Positions 43,476 to 53,145 of a DNA stretch of 64,000 bases are shown here, piece after piece. Origin of the DNA: Pseudomonas_T sp032052615 (lineage in GTDB: Bacteria; Pseudomonadota; Gammaproteobacteria; Pseudomonadales; Pseudomonadaceae). The notes under the pieces are model-generated. The model had not been told where the DNA came from. It ran no database searches and was given only the letters and a program-made list of their open reading frames with translations. Numbering within the stretch: position 1 is the stretch's first letter; each line of letters begins with the position of its first letter. Location of the stretch: positions 1-64,000 of the forward strand of contig DAMBWF010000008.1 in the NCBI GenBank assembly GCA_032052615.1, given 5' to 3'. The translations under genes and the position numbers were made by a program.

Positions 43476-45404
43476 TCAGAAGTTCACGCCGAAGCTGAGC
43501 GCGAGGAAGTCGCGGTCGTCCACGGTGCTGTACTTGCCGTCGAAGAAGTTGGTGTACGACAGGCTGGCGGTGTAGGTGTTCTGGTACTCCGCGTCGAGCC
43601 CCAGGCTGACCGCCTTGCGGCCTTCCTCGAAGTTGCCGCCGGGGCCGGGGGAGTAGCCGTCGACATCGTGGGACCAGGCCACGTTGGGCTTGAGGTTGAC
43701 CCCGGCGATGACGTCGTTGTAGTCCCAGATCGCCCGGACCCGGTAGCCCCAGGAGTCGGCGGTGGTGAAGCCGTCCCGCTCGCAGTTGCGGCTGACGTTG
43801 GGCACGCCGGTGGCGCCCAGGGTGCTGGCGTTGAGCGCCTCGCAGGTGGGCAGCCCGGTCAGGTTCCCGGCCAGCGGGCCGGGGCCGAACACCGGGTCGC
43901 GGCCGTAGCGCGCCTTGTCGTTGCTCTCCAGGCCGCCGACATGGGTCCAGCCGACCTCGCCCACCAGGGTCAGCCGCTCCGCGCCCATCACCTGGTCGAA
44001 AAAGTGGGTGAAGGTGGTCTGCAACTGGGTGATTTCCTTGCGCCGGTAGCCGTGCAGGTCCTGCCCGGCCAGGCCTTCGAGCACCGAGGCGTTGTCGTAG
44101 GGACGCACGCCGCCGAGGCTGATGGGGTCGAGGCCGGCGAAGAGGATGTCGGTGGTGTTGAGCTGCACCGGCGCGTTCGGCCGGTAGCTCAGTTCGCCGC
44201 TCCAGGCGGTGCCCTCGGGCAGCGTGGTGGAGAAGCTCAGGCCGTACAGGCGGATGTCCTCCGGGTACTCGATGAAGTAGCTGGAGTTGCCGGCCATGGC
44301 GGCGGCCGCCAGGCGCGCGGCGGTGGAGGCGCCCACCAGTCCGGCGGCGCCGGTCGCGATCCGGTTGATGGCGTTGGCGGTGGCCACCGGGGCGCCCTGG
44401 CCGCTGAAGATCGGCAAGCGGCTGTGGTAGTTCATGAAGTAGCCGCCGAACTCGGTGTTGAGTTCCTCGGCGAAGTAACGCAGGGCGAAGCCGAACTGGC
44501 CGCCGTCCCGGGCATCGCGGTCGCCGCCGCGCCGCACCACAAGGCCCTCGCCCCAGGGCGAGGGGGTGACGCCCAGGCCGGACGGCTTGAGCACGCCGTT
44601 GACCAAGGCCACGGAGCCCGGGTCGTTGCTCAGCACCGCCAGGTTCATGTCGCAGCCGTCGGCCACCACGTCGGCTTGGGAGAAGAAGGTGCCGCAGTTG
44701 TCCACCACGGTCTGGTCCCATTCGAGCTGGTAGAAGGCTTCGGCCGACAGGTTGTCGGTGAGGCTCTGGGACACGTAGAACATGTTCACCGGGATCAGAC
44801 CTTCCTTGATCTCGGCGCCGGGGCGGCGGAACGCGGACACGTCCACCGGGTTGATCGCGTTGATGCCGTTCTGGATGAAGGTGCTCTCGCCCCAGCTCAC
44901 CACTTGCTTGCCCAGGCGCACCGAGCCCGGCAGGTCGGCGACGGTGTAGTTGTGGTAAACGAAGGCATCGAGGATTTCCGCCCCGGAGGCCTTGGCGCCC
45001 TCCTTGCGGTCATGGTCGTCGATGTCCTTGAACGGACGGTGCTCGTCCTTGAGTTCGAAGTCGTACCAGTACTTGCCGCGGACGAACACGCCGGTATCAC
45101 CGTATTTCAGTTCCAGGTCGTGGATACCCTTGAAGATCTTCGAGAAGGTCTCGCCGCGCTTGAAGTTCAGGTGGCTGTCGTCGGAGGTCTGGGACAGGCC
45201 CTTGCCGCCGTTGTTGACACCAATCAGGTTGTCGTTGGGCTTGGCGGTGGCCCAGCTCGCGCCCACCGACAGCGAGGAATCGAACTGACCCTCGATCTCG
45301 CCGATGTTGAAGGACACGGCCCCGGCCGGCGTGGCGAGGGTGGACGCGAAGCCGACGGCCAGGGGCAGTTTGGCCAGGCGCCAGAGCGGGTTGAACGTGG
45401 TCAT
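43476..45404 (-). CDS. DUF1302 family outer-membrane protein
   Basis: The 642-residue product has a signal peptide (cleavage after TPAGA, near residue 29) and a long beta-rich sequence ending in FGVNF, a C-terminal aromatic of the outer-membrane beta-barrel type. GSVRLGKQVVSWGEST is the characteristic DUF1302 segment. It probably forms a porin-like channel working with the DUF1329 protein. The gap to the CoA synthetase gene (213 bases) could hold a promoter. Confidence 0.9.
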   Translation of the reverse strand: MTTFNPLWRLAKLPLAVGFASTLATPAGAVSFNIGEIEGQFDSSLSVGASWATAKPNDNLIGVNNGGKGLSQTSDDSHLNFKRGETFSKIFKGIHDLELKYGDTGVFVRGKYWYDFELKDEHRPFKDIDDHDRKEGAKASGAEILDAFVYHNYTVADLPGSVRLGKQVVSWGESTFIQNGINAINPVDVSAFRRPGAEIKEGLIPVNMFYVSQSLTDNLSAEAFYQLEWDQTVVDNCGTFFSQADVVADGCDMNLAVLSNDPGSVALVNGVLKPSGLGVTPSPWGEGLVVRRGGDRDARDGGQFGFALRYFAEELNTEFGGYFMNYHSRLPIFSGQGAPVATANAINRIATGAAGLVGASTAARLAAAAMAGNSSYFIEYPEDIRLYGLSFSTTLPEGTAWSGELSYRPNAPVQLNTTDILFAGLDPISLGGVRPYDNASVLEGLAGQDLHGYRRKEITQLQTTFTHFFDQVMGAERLTLVGEVGWTHVGGLESNDKARYGRDPVFGPGPLAGNLTGLPTCEALNASTLGATGVPNVSRNCERDGFTTADSWGYRVRAIWDYNDVIAGVNLKPNVAWSHDVDGYSPGPGGNFEEGRKAVSLGLDAEYQNTYTASLSYTNFFDGKYSTVDDRDFLALSFGVNF

Positions 45405-45617
45405 CGACGCGACTCCATGTGTTTTTGTTATTGGCTGGCGGACTATAGCCAGCGAGGCGGCGGGGCTGATCCCCCAAAAGTGTGATTTGCGACGCAGGCC
45501 CGCCGTGACCGGGCGGTCTAGTTCGCGCTTCGCGGGGGTCCCCGCCCCCGCTGGCCTCTTGCCAGCAATTCCTACGCCAAACGCTCGTTCGGCCCTCCCC
45601 GGGCCGCGCGCAAGACG

Positions 45618-47297
45618 CTACAGGGCCGACAGGAACTCGCCGCCGGTGGCTTGCCAACGGGCGATGTCGCCGCGGATGCGTTTCTTGTCCAGCTTGCCGA
45701 CGCTGGTCTTGGGAATTTCGGTAACAAGGGCGATCTGGGTGGGAATCGCCCATTTGTTGATGAGCCCCTGCTCGACGAAGGGCTTGAGGTGTTCCTTCAG
45801 CGTCCGGGCGTCGAAGCGCTGCCCGGCGCGCACCACCAGCAGGGCGAACGGCCGCTCGTCCCACTGCGGGTCGGGCACGCCCACCACCGCCACCTCGCTC
45901 ACCGCCGGGTGGCGGCTGATGAGGTCCTCCAGCTCCAGGGACGACAGCCACTCGCCGCCGGTCTTGATGACATCCTTGATGCGGTCGCGGATGTCCACCA
46001 CGCCCATGCCGTCGAGGGTGGCGACGTCGCCGGTGTGCAGCCAGCCGTGGCGCCACAGTTCGGCGCTCTTCTCCGCGTCGTCCAGGTAGCCTTGGGTCAG
46101 CCAGGGCGCGCGCAGCACCAGTTCGCCCTGGGTCTCGCCGTCGGCCGGCAGGAAGCCGCCCTCGGCATCCATCAGCGCCGCCTCCACCAGCGGCACCGGC
46201 ACGCCGGCCTTGATCCGGTAGGCGATGCGCTCGTCCTCGCTGCCGGCCAGCAACTCGTCGTTGAGGTGGGCGACGGAAATCAGCGGACAGGTCTCGGACA
46301 TGCCATAGGCGGCGGTCAACTGGATGCCCCGTTCCCGGGCCGCCTGGTAGAGGCCACGGTTCAGCGCGCTGCCGCCGATGATCACCTTCCACCCGGCGAA
46401 ATCCAGGTTCCGGGCCGAGTCGGCGTTGAGCACCATCTGCAGGATGGTCGGCACGCAGTGGGAAAAGGTGACCGCCTCCCGGCGCCACAACTGCACCAGC
46501 CGCTCCGGCTCGTAGCGCCCCGGGTAGACCTGCTTGACCCCGAGCATGGTGGCGGCGTAAGGCACGCCCCAGGCGTGCACGTGGAACATCGGAGTGATCG
46601 GCATGTACACATCGCGGCTGCCCATCAGCCGGGTGCCGTCCATGGCCCCCAGGGTGCCCGCCAGCGCCAGGGTGTGCAGCACCAGTTGCCGGTGGGTGAA
46701 GTACACCCCCTTGGGGTTGCCGGTGGTACCGGTGGTGTAGAAGGTGGTGGCCACCGAGTCTTCGTCGAAATCGGGAAAGTCGTAGGTGGCGGGCGCGGCC
46801 GCCAGCAGCGCCTCGTACTCGCCCACCTGGTCGCGCAGCGCCGGCCCGGCGGCGTCGCCATCGCTGAGCAAGAGGGTGGCGCGAACGTGTTCGAGCTGGT
46901 CGGCGAGTCCGTTGTAGAGCGCCGCGAACTCGCCGTTGACCAGGACGAAACGGTCCTCGGCGTGGTTCATGGTGTAGAGGATCTGTTCCGGCGAGAGACG
47001 GATATTGATGGTGTGCAGCACCGCCCCGATCATCGGCACGGCGAACATGCATTCCAGGTAGCGGTGACTGTCCCAGTCCATCACCGCCACGGTGTCCCCG
47101 GGGCCCACGCCCATCCCGGTCAGCACGTGGGCCAGGCGCGCCACGCGCTCGTCGAAGGTGGCGTAGGTGTAGCGCGCCCGATCCCGGTAGACGATCTCGC
47201 GGGTCTTCTCGTAACGACTGCCGGAAAGCAGCCGCTTGATCAGCAGGGGGTAGCGGTACGCGCCTTCGGTCGGCTTGAGGACACGGGTCTGCAACAT
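45618..47297 (-). CDS. AMP-forming acyl-CoA synthetase
   Basis: The 559-residue ANL-family enzyme activates a carboxylic acid to its CoA thioester using ATP. The AMP-binding motif is YTTGTTGNPKG, followed by AYGMSETCP, HTGDVA and the catalytic Lys in KTSVGKLDKK. Its size and surroundings suggest a medium or long-chain or terpenoid-like acid. ATG 47297 is preceded by AGGAG. It is upstream of DUF1302/DUF1329 and divergent from a thiolase, which fits uptake, activation and beta-oxidation of one substrate. Confidence 0.92.
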   Translation of the reverse strand: MLQTRVLKPTEGAYRYPLLIKRLLSGSRYEKTREIVYRDRARYTYATFDERVARLAHVLTGMGVGPGDTVAVMDWDSHRYLECMFAVPMIGAVLHTINIRLSPEQILYTMNHAEDRFVLVNGEFAALYNGLADQLEHVRATLLLSDGDAAGPALRDQVGEYEALLAAAPATYDFPDFDEDSVATTFYTTGTTGNPKGVYFTHRQLVLHTLALAGTLGAMDGTRLMGSRDVYMPITPMFHVHAWGVPYAATMLGVKQVYPGRYEPERLVQLWRREAVTFSHCVPTILQMVLNADSARNLDFAGWKVIIGGSALNRGLYQAARERGIQLTAAYGMSETCPLISVAHLNDELLAGSEDERIAYRIKAGVPVPLVEAALMDAEGGFLPADGETQGELVLRAPWLTQGYLDDAEKSAELWRHGWLHTGDVATLDGMGVVDIRDRIKDVIKTGGEWLSSLELEDLISRHPAVSEVAVVGVPDPQWDERPFALLVVRAGQRFDARTLKEHLKPFVEQGLINKWAIPTQIALVTEIPKTSVGKLDKKRIRGDIARWQATGGEFLSAL

Positions 47298-47426
47298 GGG
47301 GATTCTCCTGCGCGCTGGATCGTTCTCGGGGGCTACCCCGCACTCTAGGACGGCGCTCGCCCCCATCAATCACTCAAAAGAATGATTTCCCGCCGAACGC
47401 CTCCCCCGCCGTCGGCCCGCTCTGGC

Positions 47427-47432
47427 TAGAAT
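47427..47432 (+). promoter_or_regulatory. -10-like TAGAAT element upstream of the thiolase gene
   Basis: TAGAAT lies 38 bases before the thiolase ATG in the divergent gap. No good -35 is visible at 16-18 bases upstream, so an activator such as the MalT-type protein may be needed. Confidence 0.4.
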
Positions 47433-47470
47433 CGCCCGACCCTCCACCCCCGGCCCGATGAGGTTCCCGG

Positions 47471-48634
47471 ATGAGCGATATCGTCATCGTCAGCGCCGCG
47501 CGTACCCCCATCGGCGCCTACAAGGGGGCGCTTGCCGGCGTTTCCGCAGTGGATTTGGGCGCCGCCGCCCTGGGCGGCGCGGTGGCGCGGGCGGGAATCG
47601 CGCCGGGCGAGATCGACGAAGCGATCATGGGCTGCGTGCTTCCCGCCGGCCTCGGCCAGGGCCCCGCGCGCCGGGCCGCCCGGCGGGCCGGCCTGCCCGA
47701 CGCCACCGGCTGCACCACGATCAACAAGTTGTGCGGATCGGGCATGAAGGCCCTGATGCTCGGCCACGACCTGCTCAAGGCCGGCAGCGCCGGGCTGGTG
47801 CTGGCCGGCGGCATGGAGAACATGTCGGACACGCCCTACCTGCGGGGCAAGCATGCCCGCGAGGGCGACGCGGCGCGCCACCACCTGTTCGTCGACGCCC
47901 TGTTGGACCCGGACAGCGGCCGCCTGGTGGGGGAATTCGCCCAGGCCACGGCGGACCGCCACGGCCTCGACCGGGCGACCCTGGACACCTTCGCCTTGGA
48001 GTCCCTGCGCCGCGCCCGGGTCGCCGCCGAAGCCGGGGTGCTGGAGGCGGAAATCGTCCCGCTGGACGTGACGGGCCCCGACGGGCGCCGCGTGGTCCGC
48101 CACGACGAGCTGCCACTACGGGTCCGGGCCGAGCGCATCGCCAGCCTCAAGCCGGCGTTCGGCGGCAGCGGCAGCCTCACCGCCGCCAGCGCCAGCCCGA
48201 TCGCCGACGGCGCCAGCGCCCTGCTGCTGGCCACCGCCGGGGACGCCGCGCGCCTGGGCCTGCGCCCACTGGCGCGGATCGTCGCCCACGCCACCCACAG
48301 CCAGGCGCCGGAAACCTTCGCCGAGGCGCCCCTGGGCGCGTTGGAAAAGCTGCTGCGCAAGACCAGTTGGCGCGCCGACGAGGTGGACCTTTACGAAATC
48401 AACGAGACCTTCGCCCTGGTCCCCCTTCTGGCCATCCGCGCCTTCGGCCTCGACCCGCGCCGGGTCAACCCCTTCGGCGGCGCCTGCGCCCAGGGCCACC
48501 CGGCCGGCTCCACCGGCGCGCGGATCGTCGTCACCCTGCTCAACGGCCTCGCCCACCATGGCCTGCGCCGGGGCGTGGCGTGCCTCTGCCTGGGCGGCGG
48601 CGAGGCCACCGCGCTGGCGGTGGAGCGGCTCTAG
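47471..48634 (+). CDS. acetyl-CoA acyltransferase (thiolase)
   Basis: The 387-residue enzyme carries the nucleophile Cys in NKLCGSGMKAL (about residue 86), the NETFA motif, the catalytic His in CAQGHPAGSTGAR and the second Cys in CLCLGGGEA. It cleaves 3-ketoacyl-CoA or condenses acetyl-CoA units. It is divergent from the acyl-CoA synthetase, so a degradative role is likely. Confidence 0.93.
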   Translation: MSDIVIVSAARTPIGAYKGALAGVSAVDLGAAALGGAVARAGIAPGEIDEAIMGCVLPAGLGQGPARRAARRAGLPDATGCTTINKLCGSGMKALMLGHDLLKAGSAGLVLAGGMENMSDTPYLRGKHAREGDAARHHLFVDALLDPDSGRLVGEFAQATADRHGLDRATLDTFALESLRRARVAAEAGVLEAEIVPLDVTGPDGRRVVRHDELPLRVRAERIASLKPAFGGSGSLTAASASPIADGASALLLATAGDAARLGLRPLARIVAHATHSQAPETFAEAPLGALEKLLRKTSWRADEVDLYEINETFALVPLLAIRAFGLDPRRVNPFGGACAQGHPAGSTGARIVVTLLNGLAHHGLRRGVACLCLGGGEATALAVERL

Positions 48635-48646
48635 CCGCTTGCGCGC

Positions 48647-49273
48647 TCAGCGCAGGCTGGTGAACGCCAGCTTGACCCCCAGCCCCACCAGCACCGCGCC
48701 CATCAAGCGGTCGAACCAGTGGCCGAGCCGGGCGAAGCCGGCGCGCACCCGCGGCTGGCTGAACAGCGCCGCCACCAGGCAGAACCACGCCGCCGTGGCC
48801 GCCGCCAGGTAGAGGCCATAGCCGGCCTGCACCGCCAGCGGCGTATGGGGGTCGATGACCACGGTGAACAGGGAGAGGAAGAACAGCGTGGCCTTGGGGT
48901 TCAGGCCGTTGGTGACGAAGCCGGTGCCGAAGGCACCCCGGGCGCTGCGCGCCGGGGCCGGGCCGGCGGCCAGGTCCGCCGACGGCGTCGGGCGCGCGCG
49001 CAGGGCCTTCACGCCGATGTACAGCAGGTAGGCCGCCGCCAGCCATTTCAGCGCGTTGAACAGCCATAGCGACTGGGACACGATCAGGCCGATGCCCAGC
49101 AGGGAGTACCCGACGTGGACGAAGATCCCGCAGCCCACGCCCAGGGCCGACCAGCGGCCGGCGCGGGCGCCGTGGGCGACGCTCTCGCGCACCACCACGG
49201 CGAAATCGGGTCCCGGGCTGGCCACCGCCAGCAGGTGGATCAGGGCAACGGTGAGGAATTCGGTCCAGTACAT
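48647..49273 (-). CDS. LysE/RhtB family amino acid exporter
   Basis: The 208-residue inner-membrane transporter has six hydrophobic segments, AVASPGPDFAVVVRES near the N-terminus and GFVTNGLNPKATLFFLSLF in the middle. It converges on the thiolase gene with 12 bases between stops. It is a paralogue of the LysE gene at 16937. Substrate unknown. Confidence 0.9.
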   Translation of the reverse strand: MYWTEFLTVALIHLLAVASPGPDFAVVVRESVAHGARAGRWSALGVGCGIFVHVGYSLLGIGLIVSQSLWLFNALKWLAAAYLLYIGVKALRARPTPSADLAAGPAPARSARGAFGTGFVTNGLNPKATLFFLSLFTVVIDPHTPLAVQAGYGLYLAAATAAWFCLVAALFSQPRVRAGFARLGHWFDRLMGAVLVGLGVKLAFTSLR

Positions 49274-49403
49274 GGCGCCTCCACGGGGTCTGCGAAGCCC
49301 TCAAGCTGAGCAGGCGCGCGGGGACTTGTCCAGCGCCGGGCGCGGCTGGCACCCTGGCGGCCGCGCCTCGCGCGTTCCCCCTCCGCCGTAGAAGGTCATG
49401 CCG

Positions 49404-50363
49404 ATGAATCGCGCCGTTTTCCTCGATCATGCGTCCCTCGACCCGGGCGACCTGGACCTCGCCCCGCTCCACCAGGCCTTCGACGCCCTGGCGCTGTACC
49501 CCGGCAGCGAGCCGGAGCAGGTGGTCGAGCGCCTGCGCGGGGCGCGGGTCGTCCTGGTCAACAAGGTGCGCCTGGACGCGGCGGTCTTCGCCGCCTGCCC
49601 CGAGTTGCGCCTGGTGCTGGTGGCCGCCACCGGCACCAACAACATCGACCTGGCGGCCGCCGCCGCCCGGGGCGTCGCCGTCTGCAACTGCCAGGGCTAT
49701 GGCACGCCGTCGGTGGCCCAGCACACGCTGATGCTGTTGCTGGCCCTGGCCACGCGCCTGGAAGACTATCGCCAGGCGGTGCGCGACGGCTGCTGGCAGC
49801 GCGCCCGGCAGTTCTGCCTGCTGGACTTCCCCATCGTCGAACTGCACGGCAAGGTCCTCGGCCTGCTCGGCCATGGCGAGCTGGGCGGGGCGGTGGCGCG
49901 GCTCGCCGAGGCTTTCGGCATGCGCGTGCTGCTCGGCCGGTTGCCGGGGCGCCCGCCCCGTCCCGACCGCCTGCCCCTGGACGAGCTGCTGCCCCAGGTC
50001 GACGCCCTGACCTTGCACTGCCCGCTCACCGAGCAGACCCGCCACCTGATCGACGCGCGCCGCCTGGCCCTGATGAAGCCCGAGGCGCTGCTGGTGAACA
50101 CCGCGCGGGGCGGGCTAGTGGACGAGCAGGCCCTGGCCGACGCCCTGCGCGCCGGCCACCTGGGCGGCGCGGCCACCGACGTGCTCAGCCAGGAGCCGCC
50201 CCGGGACGGCAACCCGCTGCTGGCGGCCGATGTCCCGCGACTGATCGTCACCCCTCACAGTGCCTGGGGCAGCCGCGAGGCCCGGCAGCGTATCGTCGGG
50301 CAATTGGCCGAGAACGCCGCCGCGTTCTTCGCCGGCGCGCCGCGCCGGATGGTTGGCGGCTGA
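49404..50363 (+). CDS. hprA: D-2-hydroxyacid dehydrogenase (glycerate dehydrogenase/hydroxypyruvate reductase)
   Basis: The 319-residue NAD(P)-dependent enzyme has GLLGHGELGGAVARLAEAF as its nucleotide-binding motif, the catalytic Arg in NTARGGLVDE, Glu in LSQEPP and His in TPHSAWGS. It reduces hydroxypyruvate or glyoxylate. After the glycine motif, LGRLPG gives no acidic residue, which hints at NADPH preference. ATG 49404 has GAAGG at eight bases; the in-frame ATG 49398 is too close to it. Confidence 0.87.
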   Translation: MNRAVFLDHASLDPGDLDLAPLHQAFDALALYPGSEPEQVVERLRGARVVLVNKVRLDAAVFAACPELRLVLVAATGTNNIDLAAAAARGVAVCNCQGYGTPSVAQHTLMLLLALATRLEDYRQAVRDGCWQRARQFCLLDFPIVELHGKVLGLLGHGELGGAVARLAEAFGMRVLLGRLPGRPPRPDRLPLDELLPQVDALTLHCPLTEQTRHLIDARRLALMKPEALLVNTARGGLVDEQALADALRAGHLGGAATDVLSQEPPRDGNPLLAADVPRLIVTPHSAWGSREARQRIVGQLAENAAAFFAGAPRRMVGG

Positions 50364-50383
50364 GGCCGGGCGCGCGCCTCTGT

Positions 50384-50389
50384 TAGAAT
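50384..50389 (+). promoter_or_regulatory. -10-like TAGAAT element upstream of rsmC
   Basis: TAGAAT within TGTTAGAATCGCCGGC sits 26 bases before the rsmC start, a common Pseudomonas housekeeping promoter form. Confidence 0.45.
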
Positions 50390-50415
50390 CGCCGGCTTTT
50401 CCCAGGAGGATCCGC

Positions 50416-51417
50416 ATGGACCCGCGCAGTGAAGTCCTGCTCCGCCAGGCGGAACGCTTTCGAGGCCCCGTGCTGCTCGCCGGGCTGCCGGCCGACGACC
50501 TGCTCGGCGCGCTCCCCGAGGCCCGCGGCTGGAGCTGGCACGCCGGCGAACAGGCGGCGCTGGAAACCCGTTTCCCCGGCCGCAGCCGGTTCGCCGCGCG
50601 CGCCCCGGACGGCGACGTCCGCGCCGCCGTGCTGTTCCTGCCGAAATCCCGCGAACTCACCGATTACCTGCTGACCGCCCTGGCGGCGCGCCTGGGCGCG
50701 GGCGGCGACCTGTTCTTGGTGGGCGAGAAGCGCGCCGGCATCGAACGGGCCGCGCGGCAACTGGGCGCCTTCGGCGCGCCGGTCAAGCTGGACAGCGCCC
50801 GCCATTGCCAGCTCTGGCAGGCCACGGTCGCGGCGCCCGTGGCGGCTCCCGACCTGGAAGCCCAGGCCGAATGCTTCGAGCTGGCGCTGGACGACGGCCC
50901 GCTGCGCGTGGTCAGCCTGCCCGGAGTGTTCAGCCACGGGCGGCTGGACCGGGGCAGCGCGCTGCTGCTGCGCCACCTGGACGGCCTGCCCCGAGGCGCC
51001 CTGCTGGACTACGGCTGCGGCGCGGGGGTACTTGGCGCCTGGCTCAAGCGACGCTACCCGGACAGTCCGGTGAGCCTGCTCGACGTGGACGCCTTCGCCC
51101 TGGAGAGCAGCCGCCTGACCCTGGCCGCCAATGGCCTGGAGGGCGAGCTGATCGCCGCCGACAGCCTGCGGGCGGCGCCGAAAGGCCTGGCGGCGATCGT
51201 CAGCAACCCGCCGTTCCACCAGGGTGTGCGCACCGACTACCAGGCCACCGAGGCGCTGCTGCGCGACGCCCGCGACCACCTGGGCGCGAAGGGCGAGCTG
51301 CGTCTGGTGGCGAATGCCTTCCTCAAGTACCCGCCGTTGATCGAGGCCTCCCTGGGCGGCTGCCAGGCACTCGCCGAGGCCGATGGCTTCCGTATCTACC
51401 GGGCGACCCGAAACTGA
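50416..51417 (+). CDS. rsmC: 16S rRNA (guanine-1207-N2)-methyltransferase
   Basis: The 333-residue protein has two tandem methyltransferase-like domains: a degenerate N-terminal one and a C-terminal active one. The SAM motif is DYGCGAGVLG and the catalytic motif is SNPPFHQG. It methylates G1207 of 16S rRNA. AGGAGGA lies six bases before ATG 50416. It sits between hprA and lysP. Confidence 0.93.
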   Translation: MDPRSEVLLRQAERFRGPVLLAGLPADDLLGALPEARGWSWHAGEQAALETRFPGRSRFAARAPDGDVRAAVLFLPKSRELTDYLLTALAARLGAGGDLFLVGEKRAGIERAARQLGAFGAPVKLDSARHCQLWQATVAAPVAAPDLEAQAECFELALDDGPLRVVSLPGVFSHGRLDRGSALLLRHLDGLPRGALLDYGCGAGVLGAWLKRRYPDSPVSLLDVDAFALESSRLTLAANGLEGELIAADSLRAAPKGLAAIVSNPPFHQGVRTDYQATEALLRDARDHLGAKGELRLVANAFLKYPPLIEASLGGCQALAEADGFRIYRATRN

Positions 51418-51504
51418 TGGGCCGCCTTCTTTCTTCCATTCGCACCGGCCGCGTTTCGCGGGCCGGCCACCGCCCCCGCCGGGGCGTCCCGGAGTGTTGA
51501 TCCC

Positions 51505-52974
51505 GTGACCGAGACCACCGCCGCATCCTCGACCCCGAGGCTGCACCGCGCGCTCAAGCCGCGCCACCTGAACATGATCGCCATCGGCGGCTCCATCGGT
51601 ACCGGACTGTTCGTCGCCTCCGGGGCCACGGTGGCCACCGCCGGCCCGGGCGGCGCCCTGCTGGCCTACGTGCTGATCGGGGTGATGGTGTATTTCCTCA
51701 TGACCAGCCTGGGGGAAATGGCCGCCTACCTGCCGGTATCCGGCTCGTTCTCCACCTATGGCAGCCGTTTCGTCGAGGATGGCTTCGGCTTCGCCCTGGG
51801 CTGGAACTATTGGTACAACTGGGCCATCACCATCGCCTCGGAGCTGGTGGCGGCGCAGTTGATCATGAGCTTCTGGCTGCCGGACGTTCCCGGCTACCTG
51901 TGGAGCGCGGCGTTCCTGGCGGTGATCTTCCTGCTCAACGCGTTCTCGGTGCGCGGCTTCGGCGAGAGCGAGTTCTGGTTCGCGCTGATCAAGGTGGCGG
52001 CGGTGCTGGTGTTCATCGCCATCGGCCTGGCCACGGTGTTCGGCATCATGAGCGGCGTGGAGTCCCCCGGTTTCAGCCATTTCACCGAGGGCGAGGCGCC
52101 TTTCGTGGGCGGGCTGCAGGCCATGGTCGGGGTGATGATGATCGCCGGCTACGCCTTCCAGGGCACGGAACTGATCGGCGTGGCCGCCGGCGAGTCGGAG
52201 AACCCGAAGAAGAACATCCCCATCGCCATCCGCCAGGTGTTCTGGCGAATCCTGATGTTCTATGTCCTGGCGATCCTGGTGATCGGCCTGCTGATTCCCT
52301 ACACCGATCCCAACCTGTTGAAGAACGACACCAGCGACATCAGCGTCTCGCCCTTCACCCTGATGTTCGAGCGCGCCGGCCTGGCCGCCGCCGCCGGGGT
52401 GATGAACGCGGTGATCCTCACCGCCGTGCTGTCGGCCGGCAACTCCGGCATGTACGCCTCGACGCGGATGCTCTACAACCTGGCCAAGGACGGCAAGGCG
52501 CCTCGCCTGTTCGCCCGCCTGGCCGCCAGCGGCGTGCCGCGCAACGCGCTGTATGCCACCACCCTGGTGGGCGCGCTGTGCTTCCTCACCTCGGCGTTTA
52601 GCAACCAGGTGGTCTACACCTGGCTGCTCAACACCTCGGGCATGTGCGGCTTCATCGCCTGGCTGGGCATCTCGGTGTCCCACTACCGCTTCCGCAAGGG
52701 CTTCCAGGCCCAGGGCGGGCGGTTGGAGGATTTGCCGTACCGGGCCCGGCTGTTCCCCCTGGGGCCGCTGTTCGCCTTCGCCCTGTGCCTGTTCATCTGC
52801 CTGGGGCAGAACTACGAGGCGCTGACCCACGACCGCATCGACTGGCTCAGCCTCACCGCCACCTATATCAGCCTGCCCCTGTTCCTGCTGATCTGGCTCG
52901 GCTACCGGCTCAAGCACGGCAGCCGGCTGGTGAAATACGAGGAGATGGACGTGCGCGGCGGCGAGGACGACTGA
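51505..52974 (+). CDS. lysP: lysine-specific permease of the APC/AAT family
   Basis: The 489-residue, 12-helix inner-membrane symporter begins with RALKPRHLNMIAIGGSIGTG, the AAT family signature. Its C-terminal region (LGQNYEAL and the YEEM tail) is close to E. coli LysP. Start is GTG 51505 with GGAG about ten bases upstream. Specificity for lysine is inferred from overall resemblance and from the neighbouring hprA-rsmC order. Confidence 0.85.
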   Translation: MTETTAASSTPRLHRALKPRHLNMIAIGGSIGTGLFVASGATVATAGPGGALLAYVLIGVMVYFLMTSLGEMAAYLPVSGSFSTYGSRFVEDGFGFALGWNYWYNWAITIASELVAAQLIMSFWLPDVPGYLWSAAFLAVIFLLNAFSVRGFGESEFWFALIKVAAVLVFIAIGLATVFGIMSGVESPGFSHFTEGEAPFVGGLQAMVGVMMIAGYAFQGTELIGVAAGESENPKKNIPIAIRQVFWRILMFYVLAILVIGLLIPYTDPNLLKNDTSDISVSPFTLMFERAGLAAAAGVMNAVILTAVLSAGNSGMYASTRMLYNLAKDGKAPRLFARLAASGVPRNALYATTLVGALCFLTSAFSNQVVYTWLLNTSGMCGFIAWLGISVSHYRFRKGFQAQGGRLEDLPYRARLFPLGPLFAFALCLFICLGQNYEALTHDRIDWLSLTATYISLPLFLLIWLGYRLKHGSRLVKYEEMDVRGGEDD

Positions 52975-53016
52975 AAAGGGTTGCCGCACCCGAACCGCTT
53001 GGGCAGAATGCGCCCC

Positions 53017-53145
53017 GTCCTAGGGGAGTAGTCTCCCGCGAGCCCCGAGCTCGCCCGGCGTGCGTCAACATGCTTGGTCCACAGACCATGGCGCACGCGA
53101 CCTCCGGCCCGCGCAGACGGGCCAGCGGTTTGACAAGACCTGTGA
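53017..53145 (+). promoter_or_regulatory. yybP-ykoY (Mn2+) riboswitch
   Basis: The leader of the GDT1-family gene holds the hallmark elements in order: GGGGAGTAG (53023-53031), CCCGCGAGCCCCG, GCGTGCGTCAACATGCTTGG (53058-53077) containing the conserved CAACAU-type metal-binding loop, and the closing AAGACCT (53135-53141). The outer GTC...GAC and AGG...CCT pair to form P1. This class senses Mn2+ and turns on exporters. A GC-rich stem after 53155 may be the expression platform covering the weak ribosome binding site. Confidence 0.9.
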
